This document shows positions 34,791 to 45,042 of a stretch of 64,000 nt of DNA, one piece after another. Position 1 is the first letter of the stretch, and the number at the start of each line of letters is the position of its first letter. This DNA comes from Diplolepis rosae (taxonomy: Eukaryota; Arthropoda; Insecta; Hymenoptera; Diplolepididae), in the NCBI GenBank assembly GCA_030998225.1, contig JAPYXD010000049.1:124001-188000 (forward strand). The letters run 5' to 3'. The notes below the pieces were generated by a model that was not told where the DNA came from, searched no databases, and saw nothing but the letters and a program-made list of their open reading frames with translations. A program made the position numbers and the translations under genes.

Positions 34791-35227
34791 GCCGGTACAC
34801 GTGTGTTACTAAACACAGGGGCACCTGTTGCCACAGCTCTGAACCAAGCTAGTAATAAGTCCCTAGCAGTCTCCCATATGTGTCGGCTACGATAGGTTTT
34901 ACTGTATTTACAATTTGAATCTATATATAAATTGAAAATATTTGAAATTTTAATGGAAAGCTTAAATTAGTAATTTCGAATTTCCATACTTTTTACCAAT
35001 TTTGTACATTTAAAAAATGTTCAATTAGCGAGTTATTTAGCATTAAGAAGAGATAAACAAAAAGTTTAAGATTGAATTCTCAATTTTATGTTGGACATAT
35101 TTTTATCTCACTTTTTTGCAGCCTAATCACAGACTTTTCATTCAAAAAATGAATTGCTTTACGGAAAGGATTAATTTTCTAATAGGAGATAAATTGAAAA
35201 GCTAAAAAATGTGTTCAGTGATATTTG
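34791..35227. other. No gene seen
   Basis: AT-rich spacer, apart from a slightly GC-richer 34796-34900. Confidence 0.4.
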
Positions 35228-36098
35228 CATATGACCACATAAGTATTTATTGATTTCAAATTTTACATGTAATATTTTTTTTTTAGTTAGTGTTTAAATC
35301 TTGTCACGATTTTACAAGATCTTATGAACAGCTGCAATCTGTTAAATGAAATATTTTTGAATTCTTAATTTGCCTGTTCTTCTGAAATCGTAGGAAAAAT
35401 TCAAAGTCGATAAATGGTTAAAATTTTATATCAAGATTTCAATCACAAATTTTTGAAGCTTTGTGAATGAACTGCTTCATTTAGAAAATACTTCAACTCT
35501 GTGAAGCATTTTTATATTTTAAGTGTAAAATCTGTGCTTAGGTCACAAAAAAGTAAGATAAAAATACTTTCATTAAAAAATTATGAATGTAGATTTAGCA
35601 CTCATTAGGTCAAATGCTTATTTCTTCTTCATGTAAAATACTTTGCACATAATTCTCTGATTAAATATTTTCTAAATGTTGGAACATTTAAGAAATTCAT
35701 AAATATTTATCCGTTTGATAAAAACTAAAAATTTACCAAAAAAGCTTCCACTGACAAATCTAAGAATTGGTCAATTATTGATCTATATTCTTACACTTAT
35801 ACTTAAAATATAAAAATGCTTCACAGAGTTGAAGTATTTTCTAAATGAAGCAGTTTATTCACAAAGCTTCAAAAATTTGTAATTGAAATCTTGATATAAA
35901 ATTTTAACCATTTATCGACTTTGAATTATTCCTACGATTTCAGAAGAACAGGCAAATTAAGAATTCAAAAATATTTCATTTAACAGATTGCAGCTGTCCA
36001 TAAGATCTTGTAAAATCGTGACAAGATTTAAACACTAACTTGAAAAAAAAAATGTTCATGTAAAATTTGAAATCAATAAATACTTATGTGGTCATAAG
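35228..36098. mobile_element. Foldback, arms about 300 bp with a spacer of about 270 bp
   Basis: 35228-35530 is the reverse complement of about 35795-36098, pairing positions that sum to about 71325. Long exact stretches include AAATGGTTAAAATTTTATAT and CATAAGTATTTATTGATTTC. Only a few substitutions and a short indel separate the arms. Confidence 0.88.
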
Positions 36099-36479
36099 GG
36101 AAAATAGATTAAAATATCGAAAAAAGAAGTATTATTTCCATAACTACATATTCCGTAAATTTGAAATTGTCATCTGCTTCGCGCCTCTTTTGCACAGAGA
36201 CGAGAGAAACACATTTCTCAATTTCCACTCGATAAACGACAGCCTGAAATCTAAAACTTGGAACAGTTGAAAACGCATGCATTGTAACGAAGAAGCGAGG
36301 AAAATAAGGGGAAATGGGACGAGTCGTTCTCGCATGCAAGAGTGACGAAGAAGGAAAAATGGCTACGTGCCCCGTCTTCTCACCCCACTCCCTTCCCACC
36401 AACAGGCAGGCTGAGAGTTTGAGACACTGCATCGGTTTCAGCCACTGACCTCTATAATACACTGGATGCACAATCAATG
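36099..36479. other. Repeat remnant beside the palindrome; long minus-strand frame not supported
   Basis: 36140-36260 resembles 57255-57370 (TTCGCGCCTC, ACTCGA(T/C)AAACGACAGC versus ACTCGACAACAGACAGC). A 122-residue minus-strand frame (36109-36477) spans it, but repeat similarity and the lack of a recognisable domain argue against a gene. Confidence 0.45.
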
Positions 36480-37011
36480 CAAAGTCGTGTGCTTCATTGA
36501 AGGCTGAGCCGCCATCTTTACTTAGGTTGATTACAAAGAATGTTGCGGTAAATTCAAATATAGTAAAAAGGGAAAAGAGTAATAATTAAAGAAACAATAT
36601 GAAATCCATGCTTTATTACCGGTATTAGTATTGATAGTATCCAGAATTAAACTAATCAAATGAAATTCATTAAATAGTACTAAAATATAACTCGGTAATA
36701 TTTATTATTATGGTATATAATGTTGTATATATTTAAATAGGTATATGTATTTATTTCTTATCTATAATTAAATATAAATTTATTATAAATTTATCAAATA
36801 TAGATTACAGAATTCAACAAGGAAACGTACCTTGGAGTAGTGTAAAAATTATCTCACGTTCTGAACGTGAACTATTAATAATAGTCACGTATAATAACTA
36901 TTTTTAGTATAAATTAATTCGCGTTTCATAATTCAACCTTATGTACCTGTATATTAACGGTTTTGAAAACTGGAAAAAGCTCCATCCCCTTCTGTTTAAA
37001 AAAATGTTGAA

Positions 37012-37077
37012 TTACTCGATCTTGTTGGCGTATTTCATCATACGTTTAAATTGCTCAGGAGTAATAATTTGTTCCAA
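37012..37077 (-). CDS. Candidate last exon of the same unknown gene, left-arm copy
   Basis: Mirror image of 37993-38058 on the minus strand, identical in sequence, including the CTTTCAG acceptor at 37078-37084 and the stop at 37012-37014. The two copies point away from the palindrome centre. If the exon is real, at most one is likely to be attached to a full gene, because the arms share the same truncated upstream sequence. Confidence 0.4.
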   Translation of the reverse strand: MEQIITPEQFKRMMKYANKIE

Positions 37078-37992
37078 CTGAAAGAAGTAATAGAAATAAT
37101 TTTGAATATATACGAAAATTATAAACTATTGTATTTTGGTCGTTTACGAACATTTTAATTTATCAGAAAATAATAAAATTGGAAAAGAAACAAACCCTGA
37201 AATATAATTAATACTGGATGCAGATATTACGTGAAAATTAAATATGTACATGCTGTGACTAGTATGTTACTAAATAATAGAATCTAATTCTATAAAGACC
37301 TAAGTAATAATATAGAAGATTATCACTAAATAGTACAAAACATCAGGTACGAAAGTACTTCACAAGCAGCAAATCACTTAATCAAAAATCACCAGAGTAT
37401 CACAAACAAGAAGTTTTAAATGTCAAACTAAAGTAGTGACTAATTCAACACTTTAATTTTTAAACTACATGCAAAAATAATAAATAAACAATTCTTAAAA
37501 GAAAAAAATCAATAATAAACAAAACAATAAATAAATAATAAAAAAATAATAAATAAAATCATTATTTTCTTTTAAGAATTGTTTATTTATTACTTTTACA
37601 TGTAGTTTAAAAATTAAGGTGTTGAATTAGACACTACTTTAGTTTGACATTTAAAACTTCTTGTTTGTGATACTCTGGTGATTTTTGATTAAGTGATTTG
37701 CTGCTTGTGAAGTACTTTCGTACCTGATGTTTTGTACTATTTAGTGATAATCTTCTATATTATTACTTGGGTCTTTATAGAATTAGATTCTATTATTTAG
37801 TAACATACTAGTCACAGCATGTACATATTTAATTTTCACGTAATATCTGCATCCAGTATTAATTATATTTCAGGGTTTGTTTCTTTTCCAATTTTATTAT
37901 TTTCTGATAAATTAAAATGTTCGTAAACGACCAAAATACAATAGTTTATAATTTTCGTATATATTCAAAATTATTTCTATTACTTCTTTCAG

Positions 37993-38058
37993 TTGGAACA
38001 AATTATTACTCCTGAGCAATTTAAACGTATGATGAAATACGCCAACAAGATCGAGTAA
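37993..38058 (+). CDS. Candidate last exon of an unknown gene, right-arm copy
   Basis: After a strong acceptor (ATTACTTCTTTCAG) comes a 66-nt open stretch ending in TAA at 38056-38058. It reads LEQIITPEQFKRMMKYANKI with a final Glu. The amphipathic, mixed composition and codon use look unlike the surrounding AT-rich DNA. A possible polyadenylation hexamer AATAAA lies near 38315. No upstream exon can be seen between the acceptor and the palindrome centre (37565-37992), so this copy is a fragment or its earlier exons were lost. I do not recognise the family from 21 residues. It could also be chance: the reading is short and only one splice site supports it. Confidence 0.4.
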   Translation: MEQIITPEQFKRMMKYANKIE

Positions 38059-38590
38059 TTCAACATTTTTTTAAACAGAAGGGGATGGAGCTTTTTCCAG
38101 TTTTCAAAACCGTTAATATACAGGTACATAAGGTTGAATTATGAAACGCGAATTAATTTATACTAAAAATAGTTATTATACGTGACTATTATTAATAGTT
38201 CACGTTCAGAACGTGAGATAATTTTTACACTACTCCAAGGTACGTTTCCTTGTTGAATTCTGTAATCTATATTTGATAAATTTATAATAAATTTATATTT
38301 AATTATAGATAAGAAATAAATACATATACCTATTTAAATATATACAACATTATATACCATAATAATAAATATTACCGAGTTATATTTTAGTACTATTTAA
38401 TGAATTTCATTTGATTAGTTTAATTCTGGATACTATCAATACTAATACCGGTAATAAAGCATGGATTTCATATTGTTTCTTTAATTATTACTCTTTTCCC
38501 TTTTTACTATATTTGAATTTACCGCAACATTCTTTGTAATCAACCTAAGTAAAGATGGCGGCTCAGCCTTCAATGAAGCACACGACTTTG

Positions 38591-38829
38591 CGGACTTTCC
38601 CATTGGCATTGTTCATCCAGTGTTAATTTATAATACTCCCAACTGCCCTCTCCGCACATTCAGGAATCAGTCACAAACATAACATCTTACAGTGAGTTGA
38701 TGGGAAATTATGTGTCTTCTAAAAATATTTCATAGAAAACAGAAAACAAGGATTTAAAATTCTGTATTCAACCAAGGTTTTTTACTAAAGAAAAAGGATT
38801 CCTTACTTCCTACATAGAAGATGTTAATA
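38591..38829. other. No gene seen; flank of the palindrome
   Basis: Just inside the right arm, GTAAAG|ATGGCGGCTCAGCC (38554 on) starts a 23-codon frame (Met-Ala-Ala-Gln-Pro). The left arm has the same start but a different, shorter end. Too short to call. Confidence 0.35.
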
Positions 38830-38836
38830 AATATCA

Positions 38837-38865
38837 CTGATGAGGGCTCCGATCAGAGCCGAAAC
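38837..38865 (+). ncRNA. Hammerhead-ribozyme-like motif, copy 1
   Basis: CTGATGA, then GGGCTC/GAGCC as a stem closed by CGATCA, then GAAAC. The core words match hammerhead ribozymes, but stem II has one extra G next to the core and no stem III or cleavage-site partner is evident. Hammerhead motifs are known from Penelope-like elements and retrozymes. Activity is unlikely to be shown by sequence alone. Confidence 0.35.
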
Positions 38866-39142
38866 GTCTGATTAAATAGACTTTTTCATTTATGGACCCT
38901 AAAGCCAATGCAAACGTACCAAGTATTATAAATTAAATGAAGGGTCAATACAATCTACCATTTTAATTATTATAATAATTAAAGGTAGTGTAAGTTGTAT
39001 TGACACTCAATATTAATAAAATTCAACACATTTTAAGTACTTGTTTTTTGTGATACATGTTTTAGTACTATAGTTACTCCTAAAAATGTGTAATTAGTTC
39101 CCCCCTTCTTTTCCTGTATTTTTTAGATTTAAATAAATATCA

Positions 39143-39171
39143 TTGATGAGGGCTCCGATCTGAGCCGAAAC
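39143..39171 (+). ncRNA. Hammerhead-ribozyme-like motif, copy 2 (decayed)
   Basis: TTGATGA, stem GGCTC/GAGCC with loop CGATCT, GAAAC. The first C of the core is mutated to T. Confidence 0.3.
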
Positions 39172-39299
39172 ATCTGATTAAATCGACTTAATCATCTTTG
39201 GATCCTACAGTCAATTTTTAAAACAACGTACCATTTTATTATTATAATAATACCTTATATTTATGTTCAGATATTCAAGTTACACAATAATACATTATT

Positions 39300-39465
39300 T
39301 GTAATTGCACCCCTGAATTAAAAATTTCATAATCGCTTTTGAATTCGAACCCTCTAACCTACCTATCTATATCTACATAACTAAACGCATTCCTAACGCC
39401 TAAACGCTTTCGGCTATTCTCGTTTGCCAGATTCCAAAAGGAATCTCGCTCATAGGCTACTATTG
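39300..39465 (-). repeat. tRNA-derived SINE-like repeat, copy 3
   Basis: The minus strand has GAGGGTTCGAATTC (B-box) and GAATAGCCGAAAGCG near the A-box position. Shares TACCTATCTATATCTACATA and ACTAAACGCATTC with 16196-16345. Confidence 0.5.
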
Positions 39466-39829
39466 AGTTGGACAGACTTGGATCGAGTTTATACAGACAA
39501 TCGGAAAACGACGGAAGCACTCGAACGACATTGTTGCCTCGTCCTTAAAATTATCCTAAAAAATCACTCTCATTTTCAGCCCTCTACACCAGACGATAAA
39601 CTTAAATGATAATAAGAAAATTTTTTAAATTTAACTACAATTTCTGACTGCAGATGTAACTCTATTATTCTAAGTAAAAAAATAAGTCTGAGCGCGCCTA
39701 GGGCGCGCGATTTGATCGTCGCGCTTCGCGCTCCGTTCTTTCTGGACCTCGCGCTTCGCGCTCGATCTTGTGCTCTTCGAATATATTTAAGTTTATTTCT
39801 TATAATTTCATGCTCGATTTTCTGTATAC
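39466..39829. other. GC-rich patch of CGCGCTTCGCGCTC repeats
   Basis: 39690-39775 has GCGCGCCTAGGGCGCGC (palindrome) and two copies of CGCGCTTCGCGCTC 35 bp apart, in otherwise AT-rich DNA. No gene is evident. The 61-residue frame at 39424 covers the SINE edge. Confidence 0.45.
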
Positions 39830-40880
39830 ATTTCAGTAACTTTTTAATAAATTACATGGTTAAAATAATTTATTTTCTTCCAAATCTCTCAAAAAGAAAA
39901 AAAAATCGTAGACTTTATTTAAGGACACGATTTTGCATAACAACGCTTATTTCGTATCTCACATATTTTGGTGAAAAAAATCGAATTTTTTTAATATTAA
40001 AAATCAAAACATAAAATATACATCCTGTCCCGGAATGTCTTAATTAGAATCTGTAGAGCTTATTTAGGCAAACAATTTTCTATCTAAACGTTTTTATTGT
40101 ATCTCACGTATTTTGTCTAAAAAATGGAATTTTTGAATATTAATCGTATTTTTTGGAATTGAAACGAAAAATATATGTTTTTTCACAAACTGTGTGAAAC
40201 AAAATTTGTAGATCTTTTTGAAACGAACAACTTTGTATTCTTACGTTTTTGTCGTATTTCACATATTATTGTTAAAAAATTGAATTTTGGATTTTCAATA
40301 GTTTTTTTTCAATTAAAAAGAAAAATATGCATCTTATGAAAAAATGTTACAATTCAAATTTGTAGATCTTTATGTAGAAAATAATATTGTACCATAACAT
40401 TTTTTCGTATCTCGTATAATTCAAGTGGAAAATGGAATTTTGATATTGACTTTTTTCGAATTTGAATATGCTGTAACATTTCTAATTTTGATTTAATCAA
40501 AAAATGTCATGGGGATAATTTGTAGAGATTTATGAGCACTATCAAAAACCAGTATTGAAATTTTTGATTTTTTCAAAAAGTTATTTTCAAAAACACAAAA
40601 GTAGTGCTCAATCCCTGAATTTTGATTGGACGTGGCTGGTTAACGAACTTGTCCTTACTTTTTCGGCTCCGATAAAGTGTGCCAAAGCTCAATTCAATCT
40701 GATAATTCTATCGAGAGTTATGCCGCACACGACCTACTACAGACAGACAGACAGACACTTTCGTAAAAACCGTTTTTCCTGACTCAGGGGGTCTCAAAAC
40801 GTAAAGATTTGATGAAAATTTCGAAGGTCATTTTTCACGTAAAACCAATACCTTATCATCCACGATGAGAATGTAAAAAA
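39830..40880 (+). repeat. Dispersed repeat family K, uninterrupted copy
   Basis: Repeated GTATCTCA(C/T)(A/G)TATTTT, TTGTAGATCTTTATGTAG and AATTAAAAAGAAAAATAT words, then GGCTGGTTAACGAACTTGTC, a (ACAG)n run and TTTCGTAAAAACCGTTTTTC, with CTGACTCAGGGGGTCTCAAA near 40780. It gives the empty sites for insertions at 15907-17107 and 49441-54896. Confidence 0.75.
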
Positions 40881-41799
40881 GTTAGTATAATAATAGGTCT
40901 TTTACTTTTATTGTATACTACTTTTATTAACTTCAGTTAAACTGACTTATTCAAATAAAATTAATTATAGTATAATTGAACGAAATGATATTTTGAGGCC
41001 ATATATCAACAATACCACATGACTAAAACATATATTAATTTATTCATATAAGATGATTTTTAAAATTTACAAAAAATCTTTTTCAGGAAATTTAAGCAAC
41101 ATAATATGAGATAATAAAGAATGTATGTTCTTATTTTATGCAAAGATTTTGCCGAAACGCAGTTGAAAGACGTTCTTTATTGTCTTTTGTTGTATTTTAT
41201 GCATTTTTAGAAAGATATCTTGTAAACTAGAAAAGTTATATAACAGGAACCTGGTCACATGGTTCGGTTGATCCATGGCCTTAACAGAACATCAATATGC
41301 GTTTACCCAAATTTCTTTCTTTATGGTATATCCAAACTGCAACAATCACTAACCGTGACAAATTTTTCCTGTCTCCATGCAATCACGCGATTGTAGATTA
41401 TGGCCGATTTTTTTTGGACGATAATGACTAAGTACACCTACTTCAGTTAACATTTAATTTGCAATTAAATGTTCAAATGCTTCGTCGTTTCATTGCCTAA
41501 TTGCAGTTGCGGCTCTCCTAAAATTTTTAACAAATTTTACACATTATGTTGCAAATAAAACTGAGCCTTTCCAAGAAATTCTTATCTAGGTCACTTTTCA
41601 TTTTCAAGATTGAACTTGGTGTCATGATTTTAGATTTCATATCATTCAAAGAAGATTAAATATGTGAATTATTATTATTTTAGATATATTTTCAATTTGG
41701 TCATGCAATGGTTAAAAATACGTTAGAATTTGATTAAAATTTATTTTTAATGAGATGGTAATTCTAAGGTTCATTAACTGTTTTATTTATTTAACCAAT
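40881..41799. other. No gene seen
   Basis: AT-rich. No paired termini, repeat or protein-like frame recognised. Confidence 0.5.
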
Positions 41800-42030
41800 T
41801 TTAATTTTAAAGAATTTGAAAATCTTTCTGTGGAAAAAATGACGCTTTCGACTGCGCTGGGATTCGAGCCCAGGTCTTTCGATTGCCGGTCGACTGTGCA
41901 TTATTTGTGATATAAGAGTTTGAAATTGTCTACGAGGACACCTGTCGACAACGTATCCTATCTGATACGCGACTAGTGATCCTCCGATAATGTAGGCAGT
42001 GACAAAAATTTCAAACTCAACTAACTAATT
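41800..42030 (-). repeat. tRNA-like dispersed repeat (partner near 59060-59160)
   Basis: AGACGCTTTCGACTGCGCTG, or its GACGC variant, and GGGATTCGAGCCCAGGTCT are shared with 59110-59150. On the minus strand CTGGGCTCGAATCCCAG forms a T-arm-like hairpin with a B-box. Confidence 0.5.
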
Positions 42031-43169
42031 TAATTTTAAATTTTAATTTCTGTTAAAATATGTAAGATATTGATTACACACTTCCCATGTCTTTAAGGAC
42101 ATTTTTTATACAGTATGAGGGTTACCAAATGAACATGAAACTTCAGACACATTTTAAAACGTTTTTAAATTGCTATGAATCTAGAATATGAATATCTATT
42201 AATAATTTTAGGATTATTTAATTAAATATAAATGACCTTTATGAGCACTGGTTATTTATAAAATTCTTTAATTATTATTTCTCAATTTGAGTTTGTGAAT
42301 TTATAGTTGGGGACTGGTTACCAAGCTGAAATTTTACCTACATTTTCATTACCTATTTTCAAACAAAAGACTGTAAGTTTTTGAATCTTTAGTAAAAAAT
42401 ATTGTAATGAAAGTACTTATCCTAGTATTACTGAAAAAAAATGTAATAAATAGTGGAAATACGCAAAACTTATAGAACTTCAATTTTAAAAATGTTTTCA
42501 CAACGACCCTTATAATGTTGTTCAGATGTTATACAATGTTTTTCCTCCTAGAAATCAAATTTTTTTCGAAATTCTAGGATGAACTGACAACTTAGATGCA
42601 ACTACATGAGTTATAAAATTTAAGTTATCAGTTAAAAATTAGTATGAGTTCAATCTTCTTCACAAATTGTGTATGGCGGAAAAGAATTAATGTGATCGAG
42701 ATGACACACTTACTGCGAAGTCTAGTCCAGAAAATGTTCGATAGGTGAGAATACAATAAAAAGTGTTAATTCGGGAACAAAATTATTTTTCAAATATTTT
42801 TCGAGTGAAATTTGAAATTTTGATTGGATAATAAAGATCTATTTGTTAATCTTTAATTTAAGTTCGAAGTTGGTAATAAATTATTTTAATTGATTCGATA
42901 GAAAAATTAGATGTTAATATTTGCCTCAGTAAATTAAAATGTAGCGTATATTCTGATAGATTGTATATTTGAAGGGCCCTAAATATAAACATTATAATTG
43001 ATTTTGTTATGAAACAATTTTTTTTTCATCGTTCAATGGACGTTTAAAGCTGTAAGTATATTGAAATTCTACACATGGAAAAAGTACATAACCTCAATCA
43101 TGTATAACTAGCTTCAGAATAAATCATTAATATTCTTAAACAAGAATCGAAATTCCAGGAAATTCAAAG
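42031..43169. other. No gene seen
   Basis: AT-rich. No supported feature. Confidence 0.5.
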
Positions 43170-43409
43170 GTGGAATCTCATTTATTTCTAATCTACACTT
43201 TTATAACCCTAATAACTCTAATTACTGTATGTAGCGTCACATGTTGCCAAACCGTAGTGTCAAAAATCAACTTACCTTTAAAAGGTTATAGGGAATTAGC
43301 GATTTCTCAACTTCTGGACTCCCAAATGTCACTTATTTTTTATCAATCACCCCGAATAGGTTATACATGTTCAAGGTGGAATGTTGGATGTTTTTGTAGA
43401 AAAAAATGA
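43170..43409 (+). CDS. Small ORF: signal-like N-terminus, cysteine-rich C-terminus
   Basis: 79 codons from ATG to TGA. Residues 1-25 are MESHLFLIYTFITLITLITV followed by CSVTC: a strongly hydrophobic segment like a signal peptide with a plausible end near the Cys-Cys pair. The middle has few charges. The last 16 residues are GYTCSRWNVGCFCRKK, with three cysteines and a basic tail, a layout seen in small secreted peptides, including some defensin-like and neuropeptide-like precursors. I cannot assign a family. A CCAG acceptor lies just upstream (near 43158), so it might be an exon. Chance ORFs of this length occur in this window, so support is the composition only. No homologous copy is seen elsewhere in the window. 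Confidence 0.3.
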   Translation: MESHLFLIYTFITLITLITVCSVTCCQTVVSKINLPLKGYRELAISQLLDSQMSLIFYQSPRIGYTCSRWNVGCFCRKK

Positions 43410-43873
43410 ACAGAAAGATCTCCCCTTGACTTATAATTTTTTATATTCCTGAAGATGGTTAGATGACTGGACAGTTTTGAAGAGACGAATTTAGTTGAAG
43501 AAATTAATGTTTTCACCTTCTCAAACAGAATTCTGAACTGTCCTCGATGAGCGGCTTAAAGTGGAAAGTTTATGAGACAACCGTGGAGACAACTCATAAG
43601 CACTATAATGATTCGGTACCTCGCTAGCTAACCACATTGAAGCTTAATTGTAGAAATAATAAGACTCGTATACAATTCACGCAGATAAATGGAACTCCAA
43701 TCCATTAAAAGGTACGTAAAATTCTGCATATGATTTTAGATAGTGAAAATGTCAATTTTTCTTTCCGAGGCACATTCTGGTACGGTAGAGATACACATAC
43801 GAATTGGTGCGAAATAGAAAACTGAATTACTGAAGCGACTGCAGTTTGCAGTACGAGCAGTCCCGAGTTCTGA
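43410..43873. other. No gene seen
   Basis: Unremarkable spacer between the small ORF and the next transposon. Confidence 0.4.
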
Positions 43874-45036
43874 CCACGAAGTAGTATAAGGAGACCCCAC
43901 TCGCGGAAAATTTGAACGCGTGGATTCGGATTTAGTTAGTTTGCATCGCTCGTAGCGACTCTTACAGGGAAATGTCAAACTCTTGAATTTTCACAATATG
44001 GCTGTCGTGTTGTCTACTGCACGAAAACAGATAAACAAAAACAGTGGCACCGTTATAGTTAACATTATTTTAAAAGTATACTGCTGTTATTTTATATGAA
44101 ATATAATATAATATACAATATAGATGTGTTTACTAAGTGAAGTATAGTTTATGTTATTTACATTTTGCCTTTTTCTGAATTTTGTCGATTATGTTACCTG
44201 TCAACGCGAAGATGGAAAGCAAACCCTTTTGTTTCTTCAAGTATTTACATTAAAGTTACTAGCATTGAAGAGTTTGAAAATCTTCTAAGAGAGGTTGATG
44301 AGTGTCCGTAATTTTTGCTGCAGCTATATATTATTCGGAAATATTATAATAAAAAAAGCAATCATATAATAACTGCAAAAAAATTGAAAATCAAAATTTT
44401 TTTATAAATTAACAAATACCAGAGAAAATTTATTCTTAGAAAATAATATTAATATTGACTTTTCGTGTGATTGCATGAAGTCACATTAAATTAAATTAAA
44501 CAAACAAATTATATGATGAATTTAGCGGCCACAAAAGTCGTTGTTTCTGGAGTGAAATGCAGCCGGGAGGACCGTACTTTCGGCTAGGAGATCAAGAAAA
44601 AATAGTTGCAATAGCACAAAAATGAAATACAGATCAATGTACTTCACATTACAGATTTATAAAATAATTAAACATACTGATCGTGCTAGGGCAAAAGAAG
44701 TGACGTTTCTCCAGTCGGTCTTCTATTTCTTTTTTCTTCTTTCCAACATAGCACGTGGATGTGCAACCATCAGTAAAACAATAGACCATATTATCTTGCA
44801 CACACTTGTTTATTAATATATTTAAAACTTCTCGCACATGTATGGCAATGACTGGTAATTTTTGTTTGTACAAATCACGCTTACATTATTATGAGCGCCG
44901 ACATTTTTGAAACTTGTGTTGCAACGCTTTTCCGCAAGTGGCGCAACGAACGATGCAAACCAACTAAATCTGAATCTACGCGTCCAAATTTTCCAAAGGC
45001 TGCATAGGAGTGGGGTCTCCTTATACTACTTCGTGG
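43874..45036. mobile_element. 1.16-kb transposon, about 90-bp inverted repeats, 6-bp target duplication
   Basis: Left CCACGAAGTAGTATAAGGAG followed by ACCCCACTC, mirrored at the right end. Similarity continues through TTTG(A/G)ACGCGT(G/A)GATTC and TTTGCATCG, with a short insertion in the right arm. TTCTGA precedes the left end (43868-43873) and follows the right end (45037-45042). No transposase ORF. Confidence 0.85.
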
Positions 45037-45042
45037 TTCTGA

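Larger units (their letters stand above)
36480..38590. repeat. Near-perfect palindrome: 1026-bp arms, 59-bp spacer
   Basis: Arm 36480-37505 is the reverse complement of 37565-38590. Pairing positions sum to 75070 at both outer and inner edges, so no net indel has accumulated. Only a handful of substitutions were seen (for example CCTAAG/CCCAAG near 37303, and a few near 37432-37480). The spacer 37506-37564 is (AATAA)n-rich. Outside the arms similarity falls off quickly, with an indel. Each arm holds one copy of a candidate last exon. Possible origins are a recent inverted duplication or a long-read assembly fold-over artefact. Confidence 0.93.
38830..39260 (+). repeat. Pair of direct repeats carrying the ribozyme-like motif
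   Basis: AATAAATATCA(C/T)TGATGAGG, GAGCCGAAAC and TCTGATTAAAT(A/C)GACTT recur about 305 bp apart (38826 and 39131), followed in each by AACGTACCA and ATTATTATAATAAT words. This resembles the tandem terminal repeats of Penelope-like elements. Confidence 0.55.

Noticed and set aside
36109..36477. 122-residue minus-strand frame beside the palindrome
   Set aside because: Overlaps a dispersed repeat remnant also seen near 57255. No domain, signal or splice support.
38554..38622. Short ORF starting MAAQPSMKHTT in the right palindrome arm
   Set aside because: 23 codons, and the mirrored copy ends differently. No splice or homology support.
41850..41910. Functional tRNA gene
   Set aside because: A T-arm-like hairpin and B-box are present on the minus strand, but no full cloverleaf with a matching acceptor stem can be drawn.
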